From Geopseudomonas sagittaria (GTDB taxonomy: Bacteria > Pseudomonadota > Gammaproteobacteria > Pseudomonadales > Pseudomonadaceae), in contig NZ_FOXM01000007.1 in NCBI RefSeq assembly GCF_900115715.1, positions 144,188 through 208,187 on the forward strand: a DNA stretch of 64,000 nucleotides, written 5' to 3'. Both the position numbers and the translations under genes were made by a program. This document shows positions 53,569 to 64,000 of the stretch, piece by piece; the first letter of the stretch is position 1, and each line of letters starts with the position of its first letter. The notes below the pieces were generated by a model. The model was not told where the DNA came from and made no database searches. It saw only the letters and a program-made list of their open reading frames with translations.

Positions 53569-54309
53569 ATGAGTCTGCAAGGTAAGGTGGCTCTGGTCAC
53601 CGGCGCCACCCGCGGCATCGGTCAGGCCATCGCCCTGGAGCTGGGGCGTCAGGGCGCCATCGTCATCGGTACCGCCACCAGTGCGGCCGGTGCCGAGCGC
53701 ATCGCCGAATTCCTCAAGGCCAACGGCATCGAGGGCGCCGGCCTGGTCCTCGATGTGTCCAGCGACGAGTCGGTGGCCCAGACCTTGGAGCACATCCAGC
53801 AGCATCTCGGTCAGCCGGCCATCCTGGTCAACAATGCCGGCATCACCCGCGACAACCTGATGCTGCGCATGAAGGATGACGAGTGGCACGACGTCATCAA
53901 CACCAACCTCACCAGCATCTACCGCCTGTCCAAGGCCGTGTTGCGCGGCATGACCAAGGCGCGCTGGGGTCGCATCATCAACATCAGTTCGGTGGTCGGC
54001 TCCATGGGCAACGCCGGGCAGGCCAACTACGCTGCAGCCAAGGCCGGCGTCGAGGGCTTCTCGCGCGCATTGGCGCGTGAGGTGGGTTCGCGCGGCATCA
54101 CCGTCAACGCGGTGGCGCCGGGCTTCATCGATACCGACATGACCCGCGAGCTGCCGGAGGCCCAGCGCCAGGCCCTGCTGACCCAGATTCCGCTGGGGCG
54201 CCTGGGTCAGGCCGAGGAAATCGCCAGCGTGGTTGCCTTCCTGGCCGGCGATGCTGGAGCCTATGTGACCGGCGCGACCATTCCGGTCAACGGCGGCATG
54301 TACATGTAA
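53569..54309 (+). CDS. fabG: 3-oxoacyl-ACP reductase FabG
   Basis: A 246-residue NADPH-dependent reductase of the short-chain dehydrogenase family. The cofactor site is TGATRGIGQAIA, and the catalytic Ser-Tyr-Lys are in NISSVVGSMGNAGQANYAAAKAG. The ending YVTGATIPVNGGMYM is standard for the family. CAGGAG lies before the ATG. Confidence 0.97.
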   Translation: MSLQGKVALVTGATRGIGQAIALELGRQGAIVIGTATSAAGAERIAEFLKANGIEGAGLVLDVSSDESVAQTLEHIQQHLGQPAILVNNAGITRDNLMLRMKDDEWHDVINTNLTSIYRLSKAVLRGMTKARWGRIINISSVVGSMGNAGQANYAAAKAGVEGFSRALAREVGSRGITVNAVAPGFIDTDMTRELPEAQRQALLTQIPLGRLGQAEEIASVVAFLAGDAGAYVTGATIPVNGGMYM

Positions 54310-54436
54310 GAAAACGGTGGCCGGCATGGGTCTGCCACCGCTGCTGTCCCACCTCTGTAGCGGTAGGTGGCTGTTTTTACTGGTGCTTGCGGCGGTCGCC
54401 GTGTGAATCAGTTCGACAGGTCGGCAAGGGTTTTGC

Positions 54437-54464
54437 TTGAAAAGCTGAAAACCCTTTCTATACA
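54437..54464 (+). promoter_or_regulatory. acpP promoter
   Basis: TTGAAA (54437-54442), a 16-base spacer and TATACA (54459-54464), followed by a leader of about 43 bases with TAGGAG. The strong separate promoter fits the high demand for acyl carrier protein. Confidence 0.75.
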
Positions 54465-54513
54465 CTAGCCGCCACCAGCTACATGGAACTCTCCATAGGA
54501 GTGAGAACTAGAT

Positions 54514-54753
54514 ATGAGCACTATTGAAGAACGCGTCAAGAAAATCGTTGCCGAGCAGCTTGGCGTAAAAGAAGACGAAGTGACCAACAGCGCTTCCTTC
54601 GTTGAAGACCTGGGTGCTGACTCCCTGGACACCGTCGAGCTGGTAATGGCTCTCGAGGAAGAATTCGAGACCGAAATCCCGGACGATCAGGCCGAGAAGA
54701 TCACCACCGTTCAGGAAGCCATCGATTACATCAATGCTCATGGTCAGCAGTAA
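54514..54753 (+). CDS. acpP: Acyl carrier protein AcpP
   Basis: A 79-residue acidic carrier that holds growing acyl chains on a phosphopantetheine arm. The arm attaches to S37 in [12 protein letters not shown]. It has its own promoter and terminator, which allows expression above that of its neighbours. Its codon use is noticeably more AT-rich than the flanking genes, as expected for a highly expressed gene. Confidence 0.98.
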   Translation: MSTIEERVKKIVAEQLGVKEDEVTNSASFVEDLGADSLDTVELVMALEEEFETEIPDDQAEKITTVQEAIDYINAHGQQ

Positions 54754-54774
54754 GTAATCGTCGGTTCCGACCGG

Positions 54775-54815
54775 AAAAAGCCGCACGTCCCTACAAAGGC
54801 GTGCGGTTTTTCTTT
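54775..54815 (+). terminator. Terminator after acpP
   Basis: Stem CCGCACG/CGTGCGG (54781-54787 with 54800-54806), flanked by five A and five T residues. Confidence 0.85.
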
Positions 54816-54887
54816 GTGTAAAAGGAAGACGTAGCGGCAAACTGGCTACGCTTCACCGCTGTAGTGGATCAACAAGAGGAGAGCGCT

Positions 54888-56132
54888 GTGTCGCGTAGAC
54901 GCGTCGTGGTCACCGGTCTCGGCATGCTGTCACCCCTCGGCCCGGATGTGGCCAGCAGTTGGCAGGGTGTGTTGGCGGGTCAGAGTGGTATCGGTCCCAT
55001 TGGGCATATGGACGTCTCGGCTTTCGCCACCCGCTTTGGTGGTGCGGTCAAAGGCTTCAATGTCGAGGACTACCTGCCGGCCAAAGAAGCTCGCAAGATG
55101 GACCTCTTCATCCAGTACGGCCTGGCAGCCAGTTTCCAGGCGGTGCGTGATGCCGGTCTGGAAGTCACCGATGCCAATCGCCAGCGCATCGGTGTGGCCA
55201 TGGGTTCGGGCATTGGCGGCCTGACCAATATCGAGAACAACGCCAAGTCGTTGCACGAGCAGGGGCCGCGGCGGATCTCGCCGTTCTTCGTGCCGGGCTC
55301 GATCATCAACATGATTTCCGGATTCCTGTCGATCCATCTGGGCACACAGGGTCCCAACTACGCGATCACCACCGCCTGTACCACGGGTACCCACTGCATC
55401 GGCATGGCGGCACGCAACATCGCCTATGGCGACGCCGACGTGATGATCGCCGGTGGTGCGGAGATGGCCAGCTGCGGCCTCGGTCTCGGTGGTTTCGGTG
55501 CGGCGCGTGCGCTGTCCACCCGCAACGACGATCCCGCGCGGGCCAGCCGTCCGTGGGACCGTAATCGCGATGGTTTCGTGCTGGCCGACGGTGCCGGCGC
55601 CCTGGTGCTGGAAGAGCTCGAGCATGCCCGCGCCCGTGGCGCGCGCATCTATGCCGAGCTGGTCGGCTTCGGTATGAGTGGCGATGCCTACCACATGACC
55701 GCGCCGCCGGAGACCGGTGAAGGCGCCGCACGTTGCATGGAGAATGCCCTGCGCGATGCCGGGCTGAAGCCGGAGCAGGTGCAGTACATCAACGCCCATG
55801 GCACCTCCACCCCGGCCGGCGATCTCGCCGAAGTCGCCGCGGTCAAGCGGGTGTTCGGCGAGCATGCCTACCGTCTGGCCGTCAGCTCGACCAAATCGAT
55901 GACCGGCCACCTGCTCGGCGCCGCCGGCGCGGTCGAGGCGATTTTCAGCATCCTCGCCCTGCGCGACCAGGTGGCACCGCCGACCATCAACCTCGACGAA
56001 CCGGACGAGGGCTGCGACCTCAACTTCGTCGCCCATGAGGCGCAGGCCATGCCGATCGATGTGGCGGTGTCCAACTCCTTCGGCTTTGGCGGCACCAACG
56101 GTACGCTGGTGTTCCGCCGTCTGGCGGACTGA
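54888..56132 (+). CDS. fabF: 3-oxoacyl-ACP synthase II FabF
   Basis: A 414-residue condensing enzyme that elongates acyl-ACP. The active-site Cys is in [11 protein letters not shown], and the two His are in [11 protein letters not shown] and [12 protein letters not shown]. The start is GTG 54888, with AGAGGAGAG seven bases before; an upstream in-frame GTG at 54864 has no such site. Its stop overlaps the pabC start in TGATG. Confidence 0.96.
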   Translation: MSRRRVVVTGLGMLSPLGPDVASSWQGVLAGQSGIGPIGHMDVSAFATRFGGAVKGFNVEDYLPAKEARKMDLFIQYGLAASFQAVRDAGLEVTDANRQRIGVAMGSGIGGLTNIENNAKSLHEQGPRRISPFFVPGSIINMISGFLSIHLGTQGPNYAITTACTTGTHCIGMAARNIAYGDADVMIAGGAEMASCGLGLGGFGAARALSTRNDDPARASRPWDRNRDGFVLADGAGALVLEELEHARARGARIYAELVGFGMSGDAYHMTAPPETGEGAARCMENALRDAGLKPEQVQYINAHGTSTPAGDLAEVAAVKRVFGEHAYRLAVSSTKSMTGHLLGAAGAVEAIFSILALRDQVAPPTINLDEPDEGCDLNFVAHEAQAMPIDVAVSNSFGFGGTNGTLVFRRLAD

Positions 56133-56947
56133 TGCCAGTGTGGATCGACGGTCGCCCGGCAGCGCTGCTGCCGGTGACCGACCGCGGTCTGGCCTACGGC
56201 GATGGTCTGTTCGAGACCATCGCCGTACGGCAGGGGCATATCGCCCTGCTCGAGCGCCATCTGCAGCGCCTGGGCGAGGGCGCCCGGCGCCTGGCCCTGC
56301 CGCTTGATCTCGCCCTGGTGCGCAGCGAGCTGCTTGCTTTCGCCGGCGAACTCGGCCATGGCGTGGCCAAGCTGATCGTCACCCGCGGCGATGGCCAGCG
56401 CGGCTACGCGCCGCCGGCCGACGCGCACTGTCGGCGCATCCTCAGCGGCAACCCGCCGCCGGCCTATCCCGTCGGCCATCGCCTGGACGGCATTCGCCTG
56501 CATCCCTGCGCCACCCGGCTGGCCGAGCAGCCGCTGTTGGCCGGGCTCAAGCACCTCAATCGCCTCGAACAGGTTCTGGCCCGCGCCGAATGGCAGGATC
56601 CGGCCTGTGCCGAAGGCCTGATGTGCGACAGCAGCGGGCGGGTGATCGAAGGCGTGTTCAGCAACCTGTTCATGGTGCGTGGCGGTGAACTGCTGACCCC
56701 TTCGCTGGCGCGCTGCGGCGTGGCCGGGGTGATGCGCGCTGAGATCCTCGTCCGTGCAGCCGCTGCCGGCGTGGCGACGCGGATCGGCGATCTCGACTGC
56801 GCCGAACTGCTTGCGGCCGATGAAGTCTTCCTGTGCAACAGTCAGTACGGCATCTGGCCGGTGGTCGCGCTCGATTGCCACCGCTGGCCGGTAGGTGAGC
56901 TGACCCGTAAACTGCAAGGTCTGCTTGTCGACCTGGTGGATGCCTGA
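56132..56947 (+). CDS. pabC: Aminodeoxychorismate lyase PabC
   Basis: A 271-residue PLP enzyme of fold type IV that makes 4-aminobenzoate for folate. It begins [29 protein letters not shown]; the PLP lysine lies in GLKHLNRLEQ. Its ATG overlaps fabF, and mltG starts two bases after its stop. The order fabF-pabC-mltG-tmk-holB is also that of E. coli. Confidence 0.94.
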   Translation: MPVWIDGRPAALLPVTDRGLAYGDGLFETIAVRQGHIALLERHLQRLGEGARRLALPLDLALVRSELLAFAGELGHGVAKLIVTRGDGQRGYAPPADAHCRRILSGNPPPAYPVGHRLDGIRLHPCATRLAEQPLLAGLKHLNRLEQVLARAEWQDPACAEGLMCDSSGRVIEGVFSNLFMVRGGELLTPSLARCGVAGVMRAEILVRAAAAGVATRIGDLDCAELLAADEVFLCNSQYGIWPVVALDCHRWPVGELTRKLQGLLVDLVDA

Positions 56948-56949
56948 TC

Positions 56950-59613
<2,664 letters not shown>

Positions 59614-59646
59614 AATCGCCTCCCGGATCAGTCTCGGAACATCCCC

Positions 59647-60003
59647 ATGAGCATGCCCCCGAACCTGGGTGGACGAAACGCCATCCTGACTCTTACCCTC
59701 AAGGACAAGGCCCAGCTGTACGCGGCCTACATGCCCTTCGTGCGCAATGGTGGCCTGTTCATCTCCACCAACAAGACCTACCGTCTGGGCGACGAGGTGT
59801 TCATGCTGCTCAGCCTGATGGATGAGCCGGAAAAGATCCCGGTCGCCGGCAAGGTGGTGTGGGTTACCCCCAAGGGCGCCCAGGGCAATCGTACCGCCGG
59901 CGTTGGAATACAGCTCAACGACAGCGACCGCAACACCCGCAACAAGATCGAAACCTACCTGGCCGGTGCGCTCAAGTCCGAGCGCCCGACCCTGACGATG
60001 TGA
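59647..60003 (+). CDS. pilZ: Type IV pilus assembly protein PilZ
   Basis: A 118-residue protein needed for type IV pilus biogenesis. It starts MSMPPNLGGRNAILTLTL and contains the NGGLFISTNKTYRLGDEVF and AGKVVWVTPKG parts of the PilZ fold. Like the P. aeruginosa founder of the family it lacks the N-terminal RxxxR motif, so it should not bind cyclic di-GMP. Its stop overlaps the tatD start in TGATG. Confidence 0.96.
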   Translation: MSMPPNLGGRNAILTLTLKDKAQLYAAYMPFVRNGGLFISTNKTYRLGDEVFMLLSLMDEPEKIPVAGKVVWVTPKGAQGNRTAGVGIQLNDSDRNTRNKIETYLAGALKSERPTLTM

Positions 60004-60794
60004 TGACTCTCGTAGACTCCCACTGCCATCTCGATCGCCTCGACCTCGCGGCCCACGGCGGCTCCCTGGACGCCGCCCTGGCGGCGGCGCGTTCGCGCGG
60101 CGTCGGCCGCTTCCTGTGCATCGGCGTGAGTGCCGACAACGCCGCGGCGGTGCGCCGTCTGGCGGAGACCTACGACGACGTGTACTGCTCGATCGGCGTG
60201 CACCCGCTGGATCTCGAACCGGGCAGCGAGCCGGCGCTCGACTGGCTGCTGCGCGAGCTGGATCACCCGCGGGTGGTGGCCATCGGCGAGACCGGGCTGG
60301 ACTACCACTACCAGCCCGAAGCCGCCGCCGTGCAGCAGGCCGGTTTCCGCCTGCATCTCGAGGCGGCACGACAGACCGGCAAGCCGGTGATCGTGCATAC
60401 CCGCGAGGCGCGCGCCGATACCCTGGCCATGCTCGGCGAGGCCGATCTGCCCCAGGCCGGCGTGCTGCACTGCTTCACCGAGGACTGGGACATGGCCAGG
60501 GCGGCGCTGGACATGGGCTACTACATTTCCCTGTCCGGCATCGTCACCTTCCGCAATGCCGAGGCGTTGCGCGAGGTGGCGCGCCGCGTGCCGGCCGATC
60601 GTCTGCTGGTGGAAACCGATGCGCCCTATCTGGCGCCGGTGCCTCATCGCGGCAAGCCCAATTTGCCGGAGTACGTGCGCGATGTGGCGGAGTTTCTCGC
60701 CGAGGTGCGCGGCGTGAGCTTCGAAACACTGGCGGCGCAGACCACGGCCAACTTCCATCGTCTGTTTCCCCTGACCTCGGCGCTCGGCAGCTGA
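60003..60794 (+). CDS. tatD: TatD family metal-dependent hydrolase
   Basis: A 263-residue TIM-barrel hydrolase. The metal ligands are in DSHCHLDRL, GETGLDYHY, VIVHTREA, CFTED and ETDAPYLAPV. TatD proteins act as 3'-5' DNA exonucleases or deoxyribonucleases; this branch is also called YcfH. It is the last gene of the fab-pil cluster and converges with the small RNA that follows. Confidence 0.93.
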   Translation: MTLVDSHCHLDRLDLAAHGGSLDAALAAARSRGVGRFLCIGVSADNAAAVRRLAETYDDVYCSIGVHPLDLEPGSEPALDWLLRELDHPRVVAIGETGLDYHYQPEAAAVQQAGFRLHLEAARQTGKPVIVHTREARADTLAMLGEADLPQAGVLHCFTEDWDMARAALDMGYYISLSGIVTFRNAEALREVARRVPADRLLVETDAPYLAPVPHRGKPNLPEYVRDVAEFLAEVRGVSFETLAAQTTANFHRLFPLTSALGS

Positions 60795-60799
60795 CAGGC

Positions 60800-60832
60800 A
60801 AAAAAAACCCGGGTTCTGGGGGGGAATCCGGG
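60800..60832 (-). terminator. Terminator of the rgsA-like RNA
   Basis: On the minus strand, CCCGGATTC pairs with GAACCCGGG (one A-C mismatch), followed by eight T residues (60807-60800). Confidence 0.85.
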
Positions 60833-60918
60833 CCAAGACCATTAGGAGTGAAACCGGAGGAAGCGTTCCCACGCCACTCCGACTGACGGGCACTTGGGGG
60901 GAGGTGCCACAATCAGTA
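60800..60918 (-). ncRNA. rgsA: Probable small regulatory RNA RgsA
   Basis: A minus-strand RNA of about 119 bases is predicted here. It ends at a good terminator (60800-60832) and begins about seven bases after CAATACT (60925-60931), similar to the RpoS -10 element. Inside are hairpins GGCAC/GTGCC and GGAGTG/CACTCC enclosing GGAA/TTCC, and single-stranded C-rich tracts. In P. aeruginosa the RpoS-dependent sRNA RgsA (P16, about 120 bases) is encoded next to the tatD gene PA2959. Position, length, promoter type and structure all fit; identity by sequence was not tested. Confidence 0.7.
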
Positions 60919-60924
60919 ATAACG

Positions 60925-60931
60925 AGTATTG
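60925..60931 (-). promoter_or_regulatory. RpoS-like -10 element of the rgsA-like RNA
   Basis: CAATACT on the minus strand differs from the RpoS-type CTATACT at one base, and no good -35 is seen, as is often true for RpoS promoters. Confidence 0.5.
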
Positions 60932-61082
60932 ACCAGCATCCTGCGTTTTGCCGGCAGGAATCCCCCGGTTTTAAAACAGATTTGAAATAGATCGGCCGTT
61001 GCTGAGCGCGTCCATGCATCACGGATGCCAGATTGGGCCGATTCTCCCCACTGCGGCCCCGCGGCAGGCGGCCAAATCCTCC

Positions 61083-62210
61083 TCAGGCCAGTTGCCGCAA
61101 CAGTCCCAGCGTCTCCTCGATCACACCTTCCGGCGTATAGAAGTGCGGTGACAGGCGAATGCCGCCGCCGCGCTGGGCGCAGATCACCTGCTGCTGCTTC
61201 AGGCTCTCGAACAGTTGGCCGTTGTCCCGTCCGGCCAGGCTGAAGGTGAGGATTCCGGCGCGGCGCGCCGACTCCTGCGGGCTGAGCAGGCGGGCGCCGG
61301 GCAGGGCGGCGATGCCCGTGTGCAGCTGCGCGATGCGTTGCTCGATCAGTGTTTCCACCTGGGGCAGACCGACTTCCTCGAGCAGCGCCAGGCTGGCCTC
61401 CAGGGCCATGGCGCCGAGCATGTTCGGACTGCCGCACTCGAAACGGCGCGCGGTCTTCGCCGGCTGCCAGTCGCGGCGGTCGTAGTTGCCGGCGTCTTCC
61501 AGCATGTGCCAGCCGTATTCGTGCAGCCTGAGCTGTTCGCGCAGGTCGCGGCGACAATAGAACACCCCGAGGCCTTCCGGGCCGAGCATCCACTTGTGGC
61601 CGTCGGCCATGGCGAAGGCGCACTGGCTGGCCTGCACGTCGAACGGCTGGGCGCCGAGCTGCTGGATGGCGTCGACGCATAGCAGCACGCCACGCTGCAT
61701 GCAGCCGGCGCCGAGGCGCACCAGGTCCAGGCGCAGGCCGCTGGCGTACTGCACGGCGCTGATCGCCAGCAGGCGGGTGCGTGGCGTGCACGCGGCGAGG
61801 AGAGCGGCCTCCGGATCGTCGCCGGCGAGGTTCACCTCGATCACCTCGACCCCCTGCGGGCACAGGGCCTCCCACACCACTCGATTGGAGGGGAATTCCT
61901 GGTCGCTGATCACCACCTGGTCGCCGGCCCGCCAGTCGAGGCCGAAGGCCACGAAGGACAGTGCTTCCGAGGTATTCTTGACCAGCGCCACGTCGGCGGT
62001 GGACGGCGCGTTGAGCAGGCGGGTCAGGCGCGCGCGCAGACGCTGCTCAACCTGCAGCCATTGCGGGTAGTCGCGGGCGCCGACACGCAGGTTCTGCTCG
62101 GCGAAGGCGCTCACCGCCTGGCTGGCGCGGCGTGGCCACGGCGCTACGGCGGCGTGATTGAGGTAGCGCAGGCCGGGCTCCTGGGGGAATTCGTCGTGCC
62201 ATGCAGTCAT
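61083..62210 (-). CDS. Class V aminotransferase-fold PLP enzyme
   Basis: A 375-residue PLP enzyme of the class V (NifS/CsdA/isopenicillin epimerase-like) family. It begins [26 protein letters not shown]. The PLP lysine is in [17 protein letters not shown], and [18 protein letters not shown] is also conserved. The cysteine desulfurase active-site loop is not evident, so the substrate is unclear. ATG 62210 is chosen, with GGAG upstream; ATG 62231 would add seven residues. It is divergent from the DUF1285 gene. Confidence 0.85.
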   Translation of the reverse strand: MTAWHDEFPQEPGLRYLNHAAVAPWPRRASQAVSAFAEQNLRVGARDYPQWLQVEQRLRARLTRLLNAPSTADVALVKNTSEALSFVAFGLDWRAGDQVVISDQEFPSNRVVWEALCPQGVEVIEVNLAGDDPEAALLAACTPRTRLLAISAVQYASGLRLDLVRLGAGCMQRGVLLCVDAIQQLGAQPFDVQASQCAFAMADGHKWMLGPEGLGVFYCRRDLREQLRLHEYGWHMLEDAGNYDRRDWQPAKTARRFECGSPNMLGAMALEASLALLEEVGLPQVETLIEQRIAQLHTGIAALPGARLLSPQESARRAGILTFSLAGRDNGQLFESLKQQQVICAQRGGGIRLSPHFYTPEGVIEETLGLLRQLA

Positions 62211-62356
62211 GTCGGGCTCCGTGTAGGGCAAGATGGCGGGGCGGCATGCAGGTGGCGGTCAGGCGGCATGGCCGTTGGCGCAGCCACGATGTCGGGTGCG
62301 ATTGTCGGGCCAATAATAAGCGCAAGTGCGCCAGCACAGACTTACAGGAGATGACT

Positions 62357-62926
62357 ATGAGCGATTCGGACAAGGCGGGCGACCTGTTGCAACAGATTCC
62401 GCAGGCGGCCGGCAAAGGCCTGCCCCCGGTGCATCTGTGGAATCCGCCCTTCTGTGGCGATATCGACATGCGCATTGCTCGCGATGGCAGCTGGTTCTAC
62501 ATGGGCACGCCGATCGGGCGCAAGCCGATGGTGCGGCTGTTCTCAACCATCCTGCGTCGCGACGGCGACGCCTACTTCCTGGTGACCCCGGTGGAGAAGG
62601 TGGGCATTCGCGTCGACGATGCGCCCTTCGTGGCGGTGGAGCTGGAGGTGGAAGGCGCGGGTGAGGCGCAGCAGTTGCGCTTTCGCACCAATGTCGAGGA
62701 TCAGCTGATGGCCGGGGCGGAGCATCCCCTGCGTGTCGAGCTGGACGCACAGACGGGCGAGCCTGCGCCCTACGTGCACGTGCGGGCCAATCTCGAGGCA
62801 CTGATCCATCGCAACGTGTTCTATCAGCTGGTCGAACTGGCCGTGCCGCGCGAGATCGACGGGCAGGCATGGCTCGGGGTGTGGAGCGGCGGCGAGTTCT
62901 TCCCCATCGCCCCGCAGCCGGAGTAG
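62357..62926 (+). CDS. DUF1285 family protein
   Basis: A 189-residue cytoplasmic protein with the DUF1285 features [37 protein letters not shown] and [12 protein letters not shown]. The fold is thought to resemble two small beta domains, and the function is unknown. ATG 62357 has AGGAG six bases upstream; ATG 62351 touches that site. A terminator follows. Confidence 0.87.
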   Translation: MSDSDKAGDLLQQIPQAAGKGLPPVHLWNPPFCGDIDMRIARDGSWFYMGTPIGRKPMVRLFSTILRRDGDAYFLVTPVEKVGIRVDDAPFVAVELEVEGAGEAQQLRFRTNVEDQLMAGAEHPLRVELDAQTGEPAPYVHVRANLEALIHRNVFYQLVELAVPREIDGQAWLGVWSGGEFFPIAPQPE

Positions 62927-62940
62927 GGCGGCAGAAACGG

Positions 62941-62962
62941 AAAAGGCCCCGCAGGGCCTTTT
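62941..62962. terminator. Bidirectional terminator between the DUF1285 gene and ETF-QO
   Basis: A 9-bp stem AAAAGGCCC/GGGCCTTTT with a CGCA loop between convergent genes. Confidence 0.85.
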
Positions 62963-62971
62963 CGTCAGTGC

Positions 62972-64000
62972 TTACATGTTGGGGTAGTTCGGTCCACCGG
63001 TGCCTTCCGGGGCCACCCAGTTGATGTTCTGCGCCGGGTCCTTGATGTCGCAGGTCTTGCAGTGCACGCAGTTCTGCGCGTTGATCTGGAACTTCTTCTC
63101 GCCGCTTTCCAGGCTGACCACCTCGTACACCCCGGCCGGGCAGTAGCGCTGCGCCGGCTCGTCGTACAGCGGCAGGTTCTTCGCCAGCGGAATGCTCGCA
63201 TCGGCCAGCTGCAGGTGGCAGGGCTGGTCTTCCTCGTGGTTGGTGTTGGAGAGGAATACCGAGGACAGCTTGTCGAAGCTCAGCTTGCCGTCCGGTTTCG
63301 GGTAGTCGATCTTCGCGCACGCGGCGGCCGGCTTCAGCGTGGCATGGTCCGGCGTGTTGTCGTGCAGGGTCAGCGGGATCTTGCCGCCGAACAGGTTCTG
63401 GTCGACGAAGTTGAACGCGCCGCCAAGGATGGCGCCGAACTTGTGGATGGCCGGACCGAAGTTGCGGCTGCGGAACAGCTCGTCGTACAGCCAGCTGTCC
63501 TCGAAGGCCTTCACGTAGTTGTTCAGCTCGTCGCCGCCCTCGCGGCCGGCGCCCAGCGCCTCGACGATCGCCTCGGCAGCCAGCATGCCGGACTTCATCG
63601 CGGTGTGGCTGCCCTTGATCTTGGCGAAGTTGAGGGTGCCCAGATCGCAGCCGATCAGCGCGCCGCCGGGGAAGACCATCTTCGGCAGCGAGTTGAGGCC
63701 GCCCTTGCAGATGGCGCGCGCGCCGTAGGCGATGCGCTTGCCGCCCTCCAGGTACTGCTTGACCACCGGATGGTGCTTGTAGCGCTGGAATTCGTCGAAC
63801 GGCGACAGGTGCGGGTTGCTGTAGGACAGGTCGACGATCAGGCCGACCGACACCTGGTTGTTCTCCAGGTGATAGAGGAACGAGCCGCCCGGGTTGTCGT
63901 TATCCAGCGGCCAGCCGGCGGTGTGCACCACCAGGCCCTGCTCGTGCTTGGCCGGATCGATTTCCCACAGCTCCTTGATGCCGATGCCGTAGTGCTGGGC
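62972..64000 (-). CDS. Electron transfer flavoprotein-ubiquinone oxidoreductase, C-terminal part (cut by window edge)
   Basis: The last 342 residues of a minus-strand gene; the N-terminal FAD domain lies beyond base 64000 and the frame is open to the edge. ETF-QO passes electrons from acyl-CoA dehydrogenases, through ETF, to ubiquinone. Visible are VVHTAGWPLD, the quinone-binding region, and the C-terminal 4Fe-4S cluster with cysteines in YCPAGVYE and NCVHCKTCDIKDP. It ends GTGGPNYPNM. It complements FadAB, encoded earlier in the window, in beta-oxidation. Confidence 0.95.
   Translation of the reverse strand, partial: AQHYGIGIKELWEIDPAKHEQGLVVHTAGWPLDNDNPGGSFLYHLENNQVSVGLIVDLSYSNPHLSPFDEFQRYKHHPVVKQYLEGGKRIAYGARAICKGGLNSLPKMVFPGGALIGCDLGTLNFAKIKGSHTAMKSGMLAAEAIVEALGAGREGGDELNNYVKAFEDSWLYDELFRSRNFGPAIHKFGAILGGAFNFVDQNLFGGKIPLTLHDNTPDHATLKPAAACAKIDYPKPDGKLSFDKLSSVFLSNTNHEEDQPCHLQLADASIPLAKNLPLYDEPAQRYCPAGVYEVVSLESGEKKFQINAQNCVHCKTCDIKDPAQNINWVAPEGTGGPNYPNM

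Noticed and set aside
61083..62210. Calling the class V aminotransferase a cysteine desulfurase
   Set aside because: The PLP lysine is clear, but the catalytic cysteine loop of IscS/SufS is not recognisable and no iron-sulfur genes are adjacent.

Overview
The window is GC-rich chromosomal DNA from a member of the Pseudomonadaceae. The evidence is the gene content and order: slt-uup-fadBA-topA-lexA/psrA-nagZ-mfd-gap-nqr-sth-lol-comEC-lpxK-kdsB-murB-rne/rluC-plsX-fab-pabC-mltG-tmk-holB-pilZ-tatD-etf. From memory this is close to the order in the PA3020 to PA2953 part of Pseudomonas aeruginosa (running the other way), with local differences. No prophage, insertion sequence, CRISPR array, rRNA or tRNA was seen. 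About 63 protein genes, one probable small RNA and one gene remnant are annotated.

Layout. (1) 1-1866: 5' end of a BenE-type transporter, divergent from an XRE-cupin regulator with two palindromic operators between them, a MOSC protein and an inverted-repeat element. (2) 1867-7121: Slt lytic transglycosylase, the ABC-F ATPase Uup, an unknown cysteine-containing protein and a universal stress protein. (3) 7472-14952: fadBA for beta-oxidation, a DUF1653 protein, topA and two small unknown genes. (4) 15020-18867: lexA and psrA, divergent, with two SOS boxes and a PsrA operator between them, then an L,D-transpeptidase-fold protein, nagZ and a methylthioinosine-type phosphorylase. The sulA gene that follows lexA in P. 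aeruginosa is absent. (5) 18939-24507: CsiV-like protein and mfd, divergent from an extended GAPDH. (6) 24871-31997: the complete Na+-translocating NADH:quinone reductase operon nqrABCDEF with its maturation genes apbE and nqrM. (7) 32139-39414: sth, glpQ, one LolC/E/F-type permease gene with lolD, a DUF2062 protein and comEC. (8) 39486-43627: exbB/exbD-type genes, lpxK, a Trm112-like gene, kdsB, a 24-codon apparent remnant of ptpA, and murB. (9) 43733-50655: rne with a large hexapeptide tandem repeat, divergent from rluC, then a HAD phosphatase, an S49 peptidase and maf. (10) 50763-60794: yceD-rpmF-plsX-fabD-fabG-acpP-fabF-pabC-mltG-tmk-holB-pilZ-tatD, the classic fatty-acid and envelope cluster. 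(11) 60800-64000: a minus-strand small RNA that fits RgsA by position, length and structure, a class V aminotransferase, a DUF1285 protein, and the C-terminal part of ETF-ubiquinone oxidoreductase.

How they work together. Much of the window joins fatty-acid degradation (fadBA, ETF-QO, PsrA) with fatty-acid and phospholipid synthesis (plsX, fabD, fabG, acpP, fabF), envelope building and recycling (murB, lpxK, kdsB, slt, mltG, nagZ, lol) and respiration and redox balance (nqr, sth, GAPDH). I found no wholly new multi-gene system. The observations most worth following are the ptpA remnant, the rne repeat, two predicted leaderless or near-leaderless mRNAs (rluC, yceD), the single Lol permease gene, the loss of lexA-linked sulA, and the RgsA candidate.
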